A stretch of DNA of 64,000 nucleotides from Alcaligenaceae bacterium (GTDB lineage Bacteria > Pseudomonadota > Gammaproteobacteria > Burkholderiales > Burkholderiaceae_B), in the NCBI GenBank assembly GCA_013416445.1, contig JACCER010000003.1, positions 62,001 through 126,000 of the forward strand, given 5' to 3'. Below the pieces are notes generated by a model. The model made no database searches, was not told the DNA's origin, and worked only from the letters and a program-made list of their open reading frames with translations. Below, one piece after another: positions 53,201-60,848 of the stretch. Numbering within the stretch: position 1 is the first letter of the stretch; each line of letters begins with the position of its first letter. The translations under genes were made by a program, and so were the position numbers.

Positions 53201-54233
53201 GGTGAGGTTTCCTGGATTGAGGGTTGAGAAGGGTGGCGCTGGCGCCATCGATGAGCCGGTAGGGCAGTTGTTCGCTGCGCGTAACACGCTGTTCGATCTG
53301 TTCAAGCAGCAGGTGGCATGCGGTGTGGCCGATTTCGTAGCCTGGCGCCTGCACAGTAGTCAGGCTGGGTGACATGAAAGCGCCGTAGCGTATGCCATCG
53401 AAGCCAGCCACCGACATATCGGCGGGCACCGCGCAGCCTAGTTCCTTGATGATGGAAATGACAGAGGTCGCCAGCAGGTCGTTAGAGCAGAACAGCGCGC
53501 TGGGTCGGTTAGGGGCTTCCAGTATTTGCCTGATGGTGGCCGTATCGGTGCCAGTGTGGCTAAGCATGACGTAGTGCCTGACCTGCTCAAGTTCGAGGCG
53601 TTGAGCACAATGCCTGGCTCCTGCCAGTCGGGATGCGGCGCGGTCGGACAGGCTTAATGGGCCACTTAGAAACGCAATACGGCGGTGGCCCAGGCTGGCC
53701 AGGTGCGCGACCATGTCGGAGGCTGCGGCGTAGTTGTCGACCGAGGCGCAGGGATGGGCGGTTGATTCATTGTAAGCCAGCACATAATGCATGCCGCGGG
53801 CTTTCAGGGTGTTGAGAATTGTACTTGTGCGCGCGTTGGCTACGGTAAGGATCACGCCATCCAGTTGATGGTCGATCAACCTGTGTACGGCGGTGGCTTC
53901 CAGTGCGGGGTCGTAATGTGTTGCGGTCATCATGATGCTGTAACCGGACTGCCGGGCGCGTTGTTCCGCACCTTCAAAACAGTCGGCGAATACGGGGTTG
54001 GACAGTGTGGGCAAGACCAGCCCCAGGGTTTTTGTGCTGCCCAGCCTTAGGCTGCTGCCCAGGCGGTTGGGGCGGAATCCATGGCGCTGTGCTACCGCCA
54101 GCACATGCTCGCGAGTCTCGGCCAGCACGATATCGGGCCGGTTGAACACCCTTGATACGGTCGCCGGCGATACCCCCGCCTGTCGTGCGATTTCAACAAT
54201 GGATACCCGGTTAATACGCCGTTCAACCACCAA
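53178..54233 (-). CDS. LacI family transcriptional regulator
   Basis: A 351-residue regulator. The N-terminal LacI helix-turn-helix is VSIVEIARQAGVSPATVSRVFNRPDIV with the hinge region RPNRLGSSLRLGSTKTLGLVLPTLSNPVFAD. The periplasmic-binding-like core follows, ending at the VAGFDGIRYGAFMSPSLTTVQAP segment. The start is TTG 54233 or GTG 54230; AGGAG lies just upstream. It is first in the cluster, overlaps the phosphodiesterase gene and is preceded by a perfect palindrome (54268-54283). Autoregulation and control of the Ugp-type operon are therefore likely, with an imported glycerol-phosphate compound as possible inducer. Confidence 0.9.
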   Translation of the reverse strand: MVVERRINRVSIVEIARQAGVSPATVSRVFNRPDIVLAETREHVLAVAQRHGFRPNRLGSSLRLGSTKTLGLVLPTLSNPVFADCFEGAEQRARQSGYSIMMTATHYDPALEATAVHRLIDHQLDGVILTVANARTSTILNTLKARGMHYVLAYNESTAHPCASVDNYAAASDMVAHLASLGHRRIAFLSGPLSLSDRAASRLAGARHCAQRLELEQVRHYVMLSHTGTDTATIRQILEAPNRPSALFCSNDLLATSVISIIKELGCAVPADMSVAGFDGIRYGAFMSPSLTTVQAPGYEIGHTACHLLLEQIEQRVTRSEQLPYRLIDGASATLLNPQSRKPHHAACANQ

Positions 54234-54267
54234 AAACTGCTCCTGAATATGACCGTATATTGCTTCG

Positions 54268-54283
54268 ATGAAAACGTTTTCAT
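54268..54283. promoter_or_regulatory. LacI-family operator palindrome
   Basis: ATGAAAACGTTTTCAT is a perfect 16-base palindrome with the central CG of LacI-family operators. It lies 35 bases upstream of the LacI-type start, in the promoter position for the whole minus-strand ugp-like operon. Confidence 0.75.
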
Positions 54284-54375
54284 ATTAAACAACAAGTATG
54301 ACAGAGTTATTACAGGGTTTTCCCTTGTTTGCTTGGTGTGGTGGATTATGTTGTGTGGGGTTTTTCATTCTTGCG

Positions 54376-54596
54376 AAAGTCGGGTGTGTCGGAGGCTGTT
54401 TCGGCTTCACGCGCTGCGCCCCTGGCGGGGTTCCCGTTACGTTCAGCGCCATCGAGGCGTCCGCGGAACTCGCCCGGTCGGACCAGTGGTCCGACAAGCG
54501 TCGGGCTCAAACAGCCGCGGCCTTGCCCCCTCGATGGCGCTGAACGTAACGGCTTGCGCAAGGCGCCTGCACAGCCCCCGACACACCCGACTTTTT
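54376..54596. repeat. LPE2 copy D
   Basis: Inner arms 54434-54457 and 54529-54552 are perfectly complementary over 24 bases. Compared with copy B, base 54442 is T where B has G (27503), and its partner 54544 is A where B has C (27605): a G-C pair replaced by T-A. The same GTCGGACCA-G-TGGTCCGAC core is at the centre. Orientation and order relative to LPE1 match copy B. Confidence 0.9.
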
Positions 54597-54694
54597 GCAT
54601 CAATGTAGCTTGGGTCAGCCTATTCATGGCCAACCAGCCGCACCAGTAAAACCAGCAACGCAGGCCGCTAGGCCGGCCAATTTTCTGTTACGCA

Positions 54695-54877
54695 GTTGTC
54701 TGGGGTGGGTGAAGCTCAGTGCGGCGGTAGGCGTGCGCCGCGTGCTGACGAAGGGAAGCCGGGGGGTGTCGGCGGCCGTTGTTTGAGCGTAGCGAGTTCG
54801 GCCGACGCCCGGCTGTACGAGGCAGACGCGGAAACAAGCACGCCGTGCCGCACTGAGCTTCACCCACCCCAGACAAC
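54695..54877. repeat. LPE1 copy D
   Basis: A 183-bp palindrome; 54695-54725 and 54847-54877 are perfectly complementary over 31 bases. It is nearly identical to copy B but differs by one paired change in the outer arms and a few loop bases. It is followed by about three 19-bp-type tandem units. Unlike A, B and C, it lies between two genes that point the same way. Confidence 0.9.
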
Positions 54878-54946
54878 GTCATAAGAGCCAGACAACGTCA
54901 TAAGAACCAGACAACGTCATTAAGCACGCAAAGACATCGCATAAAA

Positions 54947-54972
54947 AAACACCGTGTAACAACACGGTGTTT
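54947..54972 (-). terminator. Rho-independent terminator of leuA
   Basis: AAACACCGTGT and ACACGGTGTTT form a perfect 11-bp stem with a four-base AACA loop. On the minus strand it is followed by a run of T residues. It lies about 120 bases past the leuA stop and also separates leuA from the repeat region D. Confidence 0.8.
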
Positions 54973-55050
54973 CTTGAAGACTGGCGTCACGTAATTAGAT
55001 AATTCTTCAATGATACAGATTACGCTTGCTGACCTTAGGTGCAGTTGTTT

Positions 55051-55084
55051 TGTCGGATTACGCGCTTGGCGGCGCTAATCCGAC
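55051..55084. repeat. Short inverted repeat, TGTCGRATTA family
   Basis: TGTCGGATTA (55051-55060) and TAATCCGAC (55076-55084) enclose CGCGCTTGGCGGCGC, itself partly self-complementary. It starts ten bases past the leuA stop on the minus strand and precedes the terminator at 54947-54972. Confidence 0.75.
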
Positions 55085-55093
55085 CTACAAAAC

Positions 55094-56791
55094 CTACGCC
55101 GACTCCGCCATTGCTTCTGCCGGGATCGTCGCTATATGCCGGTTCACGCCGCTGAGTATGGCCATGAAAGACGCCGTGACGATATCGCCGTGTATGCCCA
55201 CGCCAAAACCCGTAGGCGAATCACCGACCCGGATCTCGACATAGCACGCTGCACGGGTATTTGTGCCTGTGCCTATGGCGTGCTCGTGGTAGTCCATGAT
55301 CTTGACGTCGACATCCAGCGCGTCGACAAAGGCCGAAATGGCGCCGTCGCCCTTGCCTGTCAGTTGATGTACTTGGCCATTTTTTTCAATTTCGACTTCA
55401 ATGGCGAATTGTGAGCCACTGGCAGCCTGCGGGTTGCCGGTAATGCGGTGGCGCACCAACTGGTAGGGTTGGTTGCGGTCCAGGTATTCCTCGGAAAATA
55501 CGTCAAACACCTGTGCTGCCGTGACTTCGGCCCCGGTTTCATCAGTAACCCGTTGAATCGCGCGACTGAATTCAATTTGCAGGCGACGCGGCAATACCAA
55601 GCCATGCTCCTGTTCCAGGAGATACGATACGCCGCCCTTGCCGGACTGGCTGTTGACGCGAATGACGGCATCGTAGCTGCGGCCCAGATCGGCCGGGTCG
55701 ATAGGCAAGTAAGGAACTTCCCATACGGCGTCTGACTTTTGTTGGGCAAACCCTTTTTTGATGGCATCTTGGTGCGAGCCCGAAAAGGCAGTAAAGACCA
55801 GATCGCCAGCATAAGGATGACGCGGGTGTACCGGCAACTGATTGCAGTATTCAACACAGCGGCGCACTTCGTCGATATCAGAGAAGTCCAGCCCTGGGTG
55901 CACACCTTGTGTGTACAGGTTCAAGGCCAGTGTGACCAGGTCGACGTTGCCGGTGCGCTCGCCACTGCCAAACAGGCAGCCTTCGATGCGGTCGGCCCCG
56001 GCCATGACCGAAAATTCGGCGGCCGCCACGGCGGTGCCACGGTCATTGTGCGGGTGCACGCTTAATACGATGCAATCGCGCTGGTTCAGGTTGTTGTGCA
56101 TCCATTCGACTTGATCGGCGTACAGATTGGGTGACGTCGTCTCGATGGTGGCGGGCAAATTGAAAATTATCTTGGATTCGGGCGTAGGTTGCCAGACCTC
56201 GGTAACTGCGTTGCAGACGTCCAGCGCAAACTCGGGCTCGGTGGTGCTGAATACTTCGGGGGAGTATTCGTAGCGCCAATAGGTTTCAGGATGCTGGCTG
56301 GTGAGCTCTTTGACCAGGCGGGTGCCCTCGAGGGCGATCTCTTTGACTTCGTCTTTGCTCATGTTGAAGACGATTTTTCGAAATGCCGGTGCGCAGGCGT
56401 TATACAGATGCACAATGGCGTTTTTGGCGCCGACGGCCGAAGCCACTGTCTGGCGGATCAAGTCGTCGCGTGACTGCGTCAGCACAATAATAGTCACGTC
56501 ATCGGGTATACGGTTTTCATCGACCAGTTTGCGCACGAAATCGAAGTCGGTCTGCGATGCCGACGGAAAACCCACTTCGATTTCCTTGAAGCCAATTTTT
56601 ACCAATTGCTCGAAAAAGCGCAGTTTGCGATCGACGCTCATGGGCTCGATCAGCGACTGGTTGCCATCGCGCAGATCAGTGCTCATCCAGATGGGTGGGT
56701 GGGTAATGCGCTTGCTGGGCCAGGTACGTTCAGAAAAATCGCGGGTGAACGGCACAAACGGACGATACTTCTCGGAAGGATTGGAAATCAT
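55094..56791 (-). CDS. leuA: 2-Isopropylmalate synthase
   Basis: First committed enzyme of leucine synthesis; it condenses acetyl-CoA with 2-oxoisovalerate. The protein has 565 residues, the long alpha-IPMS form found in many proteobacteria and actinobacteria. The TIM-barrel start is [26 protein letters not shown], the metal-binding HxH lies in [18 protein letters not shown], and the C-terminal leucine-binding regulatory domain ends [17 protein letters not shown]. No leuBCD follows. Upstream there is a candidate leader peptide with four CTA leucine codons and a hairpin, suggesting attenuation by leucyl-tRNA supply. Confidence 0.95.
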   Translation of the reverse strand: MISNPSEKYRPFVPFTRDFSERTWPSKRITHPPIWMSTDLRDGNQSLIEPMSVDRKLRFFEQLVKIGFKEIEVGFPSASQTDFDFVRKLVDENRIPDDVTIIVLTQSRDDLIRQTVASAVGAKNAIVHLYNACAPAFRKIVFNMSKDEVKEIALEGTRLVKELTSQHPETYWRYEYSPEVFSTTEPEFALDVCNAVTEVWQPTPESKIIFNLPATIETTSPNLYADQVEWMHNNLNQRDCIVLSVHPHNDRGTAVAAAEFSVMAGADRIEGCLFGSGERTGNVDLVTLALNLYTQGVHPGLDFSDIDEVRRCVEYCNQLPVHPRHPYAGDLVFTAFSGSHQDAIKKGFAQQKSDAVWEVPYLPIDPADLGRSYDAVIRVNSQSGKGGVSYLLEQEHGLVLPRRLQIEFSRAIQRVTDETGAEVTAAQVFDVFSEEYLDRNQPYQLVRHRITGNPQAASGSQFAIEVEIEKNGQVHQLTGKGDGAISAFVDALDVDVKIMDYHEHAIGTGTNTRAACYVEIRVGDSPTGFGVGIHGDIVTASFMAILSGVNRHIATIPAEAMAESA

Positions 56792-56898
56792 GGTGACACC
56801 TGTTTTTCAATTTGGATGGTATTTGTCGCAATCACTGGAGCATCGGGAGTGGAGCTCGTGAACTAACAGTGATTTCAGGAAAAAATATGGCTGATACA

Positions 56899-56936
56899 GG
56901 TTGCCGAACTGCCACAGGACGCTAGGCCCGGCAACC
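56899..56936 (-). promoter_or_regulatory. Hairpin of the leuA leader (attenuator candidate)
   Basis: On the minus strand GGTTGCCG pairs perfectly with CGGCAACC across a 22-base loop, followed by a modest TATTTTT run. It overlaps the stop of the putative leader peptide, so ribosome position could decide whether it forms. The T tract is weak, so termination strength is uncertain. Confidence 0.45.
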
Positions 56937-57014
56937 GATCGGTAGTAGTAGTAGCGCAAGGGCAAGCGAAGACGAAGGTACGCGCAAACGGGCGCGCTGA
57001 ACACGTAACGACAC
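56922..57014 (-). CDS. leuL: Putative leuA leader peptide
   Basis: On the minus strand, upstream of leuA, a 30-codon frame from GTG 57014 to TAG 56922 ends in SLALALLLLPIGCRA. The four central leucines are consecutive CTA codons (56943-56954), the rare leucine codon also used in the E. coli leu leader. An overlapping longer frame with an ATG reads the same bases as four tyrosines and does not look functional. No clear ribosome-binding site precedes the GTG, so the exact start is uncertain. Together with the hairpin at 56899-56936 it suggests translation-dependent attenuation of leuA. The gap 56792-57112 contains no other gene. Confidence 0.5.
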   Translation of the reverse strand: MSLRVQRARLRVPSSSLALALLLLPIGCRA

Positions 57015-57112
57015 GCCGGCAGCGATGCTGCGGGCATGAACGTTATGGGGGAAGGCGTGTTCGAGTCTCATAACCCATAGTCAACCATATTTTTGTGAGT
57101 TTGGCAACTTTT

Positions 57113-57661
57113 TTATGGCGTGTCTTGTTGGCTCGCAGGGCGATCGATGAGGGTGGTATGGTGCTTGGCCAGTGTGATTTTTGCGGCACGGCCCCAGCGC
57201 AGTTCATGTACAGTCCGTTGCAAATCGCCTACAGTGACGGGTTCACGGCGGTTGTGCCAGGCCCAGCGCAACACATCAAGGGCTGGTTCGGATAACTGGC
57301 TGGCAAGCATGGCGACGGTGTCTGCGCTAACCTGTTTCAAGCGTACGCGCCGTAGCGTGCTTTGCACAAAGCCATACAGAAAGTAGGCAATAATAAGGGT
57401 GCATAACGCTACTACAGCCCACCAGAAAAACGGGTTGTATTGTTTCAGCAGGGCAATGGTCTGTACCCCTAAAGCATGCAAGCCGCCGTAGTCTATGCGC
57501 TGGCCAAATGCAATAAGCCGGTTAAGCAACTGATACCAGATCAGGGCTGTTAGCGCGACCACGACAACACACACGATTTTTTGCGTGGCTGTCAGTTTCA
57601 GCAAGGTGTTGCGCAGCAGTGCGACATCGTGGCGTGTAGGCTGTTGAGTATTTGCTTTCAT
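57113..57661 (-). CDS. Hypothetical membrane protein with two helices
   Basis: A 182-residue protein that I do not recognise. Two hydrophobic helices are visible at about residues 28-50 (IVCVVVVALTALIWYQLL) and 78-98 (WWAVVALCTLIIAYFLYGFV). The C-terminal 80 residues are soluble and basic and include ALDVLRWAWHNRREPVTVGDLQRTVHELRWGR, which could be a small helical domain. The start is only 16 bases from the divergent rpoN start, so the two genes share a minimal promoter region. A link to RpoN is possible but not supported by any motif. Confidence 0.7.
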   Translation of the reverse strand: MKANTQQPTRHDVALLRNTLLKLTATQKIVCVVVVALTALIWYQLLNRLIAFGQRIDYGGLHALGVQTIALLKQYNPFFWWAVVALCTLIIAYFLYGFVQSTLRRVRLKQVSADTVAMLASQLSEPALDVLRWAWHNRREPVTVGDLQRTVHELRWGRAAKITLAKHHTTLIDRPASQQDTP

Positions 57662-57677
57662 ATCACCTATTTTAACT

Positions 57678-59099
57678 ATGCAATCGCGTCAGTCTTTAGA
57701 AATTCGTCAGCATCAGCAATTGGCGTTGACCCCTCAGTTGCAGCAATCGATACGTTTGTTGCAGTTGTCGGCACAAGAGCTGGATCTGGAAGTGGCCCAG
57801 GCCCTGCTTGAAAACCCCATGCTGGAACAAGAGGAAGAGTATGACACCGATGTCGTGACTACGGTAGCCGAGCCGTCCCAATCCCAGGAAGAGCGCTGGT
57901 CCTTGCTGGGCGCGTCCAGTCGCGCCAGCAATAATAATGCCGACGATGAACTCACGCGACCCGAAGTGGCCCTGGACGAAACCCTGGAGGCGCATTTGTT
58001 GCAGCAATTGCACCTGACGCGGGCCCTGCCGCGCGACCGTGCCCTGGTCACTTTGCTGATCGACGAATTGGATGAGAATGGCTACCTGCCCACGCCGCTG
58101 GCTGAGCTGGTGCAGTATTTGCCGCCAGAACTGGATGTAGGCGAAGATGAGCTGCAAGCTGCGCTGCGTTTATTGCAGTCGTTTGATCCACCCGGAGTCG
58201 GCGCCACTTCGCTGGCCGACAATTTATGCCTGCAACTGCGGCATTTGCAGGCAACATCTGAAACGCCCCCGCCAGCGGGCATTCTTGTTTACGCGACCCA
58301 GATTGCCCGCGATCACCTTGATGTTTTGGCTTCCGGTAATTTGACCAAGCTGCGAGAAGCATTATCGTGCGACCAGGCAAGTTTGCGCGCGGCGCATGCC
58401 TTGCTGTTGCAACTAGAGCCTCGTCCGGCGCGCAACTGGGCTACGTCTATCGCTGATTACGTCACGCCAGATGTCATTGTGCGCAAAGGGCAAGGACGCT
58501 GGCAGGCCGTCCTGAATCCGGCTGTCGTGCCCAAGCTGCGTATCAATTCGGTATATGAAACCTTGTTGCGGCAGGCGCCTGCCGCACCTGCCATGCAAGG
58601 CCAATTGCAGCAGGCGCACGGCCTGATCAAAAGCGTAAATCAGCGGTTTGTCACCATTATGCGGGTAACGCAGGCCATTGTTGACAGGCAGCTAGCGTTC
58701 TTCGAGCAAGGGGTGCACGCCATGCGACCCTTGCTTTTGCGCGATATTGCACAAGAACTCGAACTGCACGAATCAACGGTATCGCGCACCACACGGCAAA
58801 AATATGTACAAACTCCCTGGGGCGTGTTTGAACTTAAGCGGTTTTTTGGTTCCGCCCTGCAAACTGACGATGGCGAAAGCACGTCGGCCACTGCGGTGCG
58901 TTCGTTGATACTCAGGCTGGTGGCCCAAGAGCCCGCTAAAAAGCCATTTTCCGACAGCCAGATAGCCTTGCGTCTGGCTGAACAAGGTGTGGTTATTGCT
59001 CGGCGTACCGTAGCCAAATATCGCGAAGCAGCCGGTATCGAGCCTGCCATCTTGCGCAAGGCGCGTGCCGCCCTGGATTCACCGTCTTCCGATGATTGA
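57678..59099 (+). CDS. rpoN: RNA polymerase sigma-54 factor
   Basis: A 473-residue sigma-54 protein (E. coli 477). The glutamine-rich region I is QSLEIRQHQQLALTPQLQQSIRLLQLS, the acidic region II follows, region III contains the core-binding and HTH segments (ELHESTVSRTTRQKYVQTPWGVFELKRFF), and the RpoN box ARRTVAKYRE is near the end. It directs transcription from -24/-12 promoters with enhancer-binding ATPases. The gene lacks the lptB and hpf neighbours that flank rpoN in many proteobacteria; here bfd and bfr follow, and a hypothetical membrane protein is divergent. Confidence 0.95.
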   Translation: MQSRQSLEIRQHQQLALTPQLQQSIRLLQLSAQELDLEVAQALLENPMLEQEEEYDTDVVTTVAEPSQSQEERWSLLGASSRASNNNADDELTRPEVALDETLEAHLLQQLHLTRALPRDRALVTLLIDELDENGYLPTPLAELVQYLPPELDVGEDELQAALRLLQSFDPPGVGATSLADNLCLQLRHLQATSETPPPAGILVYATQIARDHLDVLASGNLTKLREALSCDQASLRAAHALLLQLEPRPARNWATSIADYVTPDVIVRKGQGRWQAVLNPAVVPKLRINSVYETLLRQAPAAPAMQGQLQQAHGLIKSVNQRFVTIMRVTQAIVDRQLAFFEQGVHAMRPLLLRDIAQELELHESTVSRTTRQKYVQTPWGVFELKRFFGSALQTDDGESTSATAVRSLILRLVAQEPAKKPFSDSQIALRLAEQGVVIARRTVAKYREAAGIEPAILRKARAALDSPSSDD

Positions 59100-59146
59100 A
59101 CAATTTGAGTAAAAATTTGTGAAATGAGATTGATTTTTAATTGATA

Positions 59147-59165
59147 GCAGATGATAATCGTTCTC
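59147..59165 (+). promoter_or_regulatory. Fur box directly before bfd
   Basis: GCAGATGATAATCGTTCTC matches the 19-base Fur consensus at 14 positions by hand count, with the core GATAATCGTT intact. It ends one base before the bfd ATG, so Fur bound here would block initiation or elongation. Bfd is typically iron-repressed, which fits. Confidence 0.65.
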
Positions 59166-59441
59166 ATGTATATTTGCATCTGTAACGCTATCTCAGAGCG
59201 TCAAGTTCAAGCGGCCGTCGCCGCAGGCGCCGTCACCATGTCCGATCTTCAGGGTCAGCTTGGGGTTGCAACGTGCTGCGGTTGCTGCGCCGATACCGCC
59301 GCCGAATACTTGCCCGGCGGACGATACGCTGGTCAGGCGACCGTGCGCCACGAAGCCGGTACATTGGTAGCCAACGCTGCCAATGATCCCGATTTGGTCG
59401 AGTCGGCCCCCATGGTTGCCGTGGTAATCCGCCGCGCCTGA
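59166..59441 (+). CDS. bfd: Bacterioferritin-associated ferredoxin
   Basis: A 91-residue [2Fe-2S] protein that reduces ferric iron in bacterioferritin to release it. The cysteine pattern is MYICICNAISERQVQAAV then GVATCCGCCADTAAEYL, the arrangement of the BFD domain. ATG 59166 is chosen because the family starts MYxCIC; the open frame begins five codons earlier. A Fur box abuts the start. The ferritin gene bfr follows 188 bases downstream on the same strand, matching the functional pair. The C-terminal extension after the BFD domain is slightly longer than in E. coli (64 residues). Confidence 0.92.
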   Translation: MYICICNAISERQVQAAVAAGAVTMSDLQGQLGVATCCGCCADTAAEYLPGGRYAGQATVRHEAGTLVANAANDPDLVESAPMVAVVIRRA

Positions 59442-59629
59442 TACGCATGGTCACAATTTAGGCGCGCTAGAACAGCGTGCCGGTTCTACGTTGGCATCGC
59501 CTCCCACCACGTCAACAAGCTGAAAATCCGCCCTTGACGTGTTAGCCTACTAAACGAAGCAAGTCGCCGTGGTTGCTTGACAACTACCGGCGCTGTTCTC
59601 GACCCTTATTTGTTCTTGGGAGTATGGCC

Positions 59630-60109
59630 ATGAAAGGCGACAAAACCGTTATTCAGCATTTGAATGCGCAACTTAAAAATGAACTGTCCGCAATCAACCA
59701 GTATTTCCTGCATGCCCGCATGCTCAACCACTGGGGGCTGAATAAACTGGGCAAGCACGAATACGAAGAATCCATCGGTGAAATGAAACACGCCGACCGC
59801 CTGATTGAGCGTATCTTCATGCTGGACGGCCTGCCCAATCTCCAAGACCTGCACAAGTTGCTTATCGGCGAAAACGTGCCTGAAATCTTGTCTTGTGACC
59901 ACAAGCTTGAAACCAGCGCCCAGGCAACGGTCAAAGAAGCCATTGCCTATTGCGAAACCGTACGTGATTACGTCTCGCGCGATCTGTTCCAGGACATCCT
60001 CAACGACACCGAAGAGCACATCGACTGGCTGGAAACCCAAATGGAACTGGTTGAAAAAGTGGGGCTGCAAAACTACCTGCAGTCGCAAATGGGTGATTTA
60101 AGCGACTAA
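59630..60109 (+). CDS. bfr: Bacterioferritin
   Basis: A 159-residue haem-containing ferritin subunit that stores iron as a 24-mer in the cytoplasm. The start [31 protein letters not shown], the ferroxidase Glu/His residues ([41 protein letters not shown]) and the haem-ligand Met in [10 protein letters not shown] are present. ATG 59630 is chosen since GGGAG then has a proper distance; the ATG two codons earlier is too close. The order bfd-bfr with a Fur box before bfd is typical of iron storage units. Confidence 0.95.
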   Translation: MKGDKTVIQHLNAQLKNELSAINQYFLHARMLNHWGLNKLGKHEYEESIGEMKHADRLIERIFMLDGLPNLQDLHKLLIGENVPEILSCDHKLETSAQATVKEAIAYCETVRDYVSRDLFQDILNDTEEHIDWLETQMELVEKVGLQNYLQSQMGDLSD

Positions 60110-60119
60110 ACTCAGCAGC

Positions 60120-60776
60120 CTAGAAACTTTTGGATGGGCAGTCGCGCACACGGCCCCAGGCGTTATTGGGTTCGCAGTATCTGTTGCGTGCCGCCCAGGC
60201 GCAACTGGGCCGGTCGAAAAAGCCCAGGGCGCTGCAAGCTTGCAAGTCTTGGCGCAAGCTGGCTTGCCAGGCTTGGTTGTTTTGTGACGGCGCCGCAGCA
60301 GGCGCTGGCGGCGGAGGCGGCGGAGCCATTTCAATAGGCTGCAGCGGTTGTGCCGCCCCATTGAAGTTGTTGGCGCCCAGCCCCAAATCGCCCACATCGG
60401 CAATGCCATGAAAGCTTTGTTGACCAGAAGCGGCGATTTGCATAGCCTCGTCCATGGTAATGGGCGTAGTGGCAAGATCGATGATGGCGCTGGACTTGGT
60501 TTCGTCCAGGGACTGTGCAGGTATTTCCCAAGCGATATGCTGGGGGGTGCCAGGCACGCCCAACTGACCATTGACTAGCGGTTGCGGCGGTTGCGCCATG
60601 AAAGGCAGGCCGTTGGCATCAAGTACAGGTACTGCGGATACCTCGGTGGCATCGTCTACGACGGGAGTGGCCGGCCCGTGGGCAACCAGCCAGTCTCCAA
60701 GTTGTACGCCGCCCCAGGCAGAAGCGCCTGCGGCAACGACAAGAATTACTAAGATAAAACGCCAGGACATCATCAC
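60120..60776 (-). CDS. Hypothetical membrane-anchored protein with Cys-rich C-terminus
   Basis: A 218-residue protein that I do not recognise. An N-terminal helix (FILVILVVAAGASAWGGVQLG) suggests a signal anchor or uncleaved signal. The middle is Pro/Ala-rich and includes a run of seven prolines (MAPPPPPPPAPAAAP). The C-terminal 50 residues (LRQDLQACSALGFFDRPSCAWAARNRYCEPNNAWGRVRDCPSKSF) hold four cysteines spaced like a small disulfide-stabilised domain. Periplasmic location is inferred. It is convergent with bfr and lies downstream of prfC on the same strand, separated by a terminator. Similar proteins seem common in related bacteria, but I cannot assign a function. Confidence 0.75.
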   Translation of the reverse strand: MMMSWRFILVILVVAAGASAWGGVQLGDWLVAHGPATPVVDDATEVSAVPVLDANGLPFMAQPPQPLVNGQLGVPGTPQHIAWEIPAQSLDETKSSAIIDLATTPITMDEAMQIAASGQQSFHGIADVGDLGLGANNFNGAAQPLQPIEMAPPPPPPAPAAAPSQNNQAWQASLRQDLQACSALGFFDRPSCAWAARNRYCEPNNAWGRVRDCPSKSF

Positions 60777-60791
60777 CCTCTGTCTGGTAAA

Positions 60792-60815
60792 GAAAGCCCA
60801 GTGTATACGCTGGGC
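60792..60815 (-). terminator. Terminator of prfC
   Basis: On the minus strand AAGCCCAGCG and the following TACACTGGGCTT form an imperfect stem with AGCCCAG/CTGGGCT at its base and a T-rich TTTCTTT downstream. It lies about 34 bases past the prfC stop and before the hypothetical gene. Confidence 0.7.
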
Positions 60816-60848
60816 TTCCCGGAAAAAAGCAGGCGGTTTGGTGGCCGC

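Larger units (their letters stand above)
54234..55093. other. 860-bp region with lacI operator and composite repeat D
   Basis: Lies between the lacI-type start and the leuA stop. It holds the 54268-54283 operator, LPE2-D (54376-54596), the spacer, LPE1-D (54695-54877), three 19-bp-type units (to about 54925), the leuA terminator (54947-54972) and a TGTCGRATTA-type repeat (55051-55084). Open frames within it mirror those in region B and are products of the repeats. Confidence 0.85.

Noticed and set aside
54298-54649. Overlapping frames of 80-119 codons in region D on both strands
   Set aside because: They cover LPE2-D, mirror equally open frames in LPE2-B, and disagree between copies where the stems covary. 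They are repeat artefacts.
54376-54877. Insertion sequence
   Set aside because: The composite repeats have inverted-repeat structure but no transposase frame and no clear target duplication.
56807-57037. 76-codon frame upstream of leuA reading YYYY
   Set aside because: It covers the same bases as the four CTA codons in another frame. Consecutive tyrosines have no link to leucine synthesis, and it ends just before leuA without family similarity.
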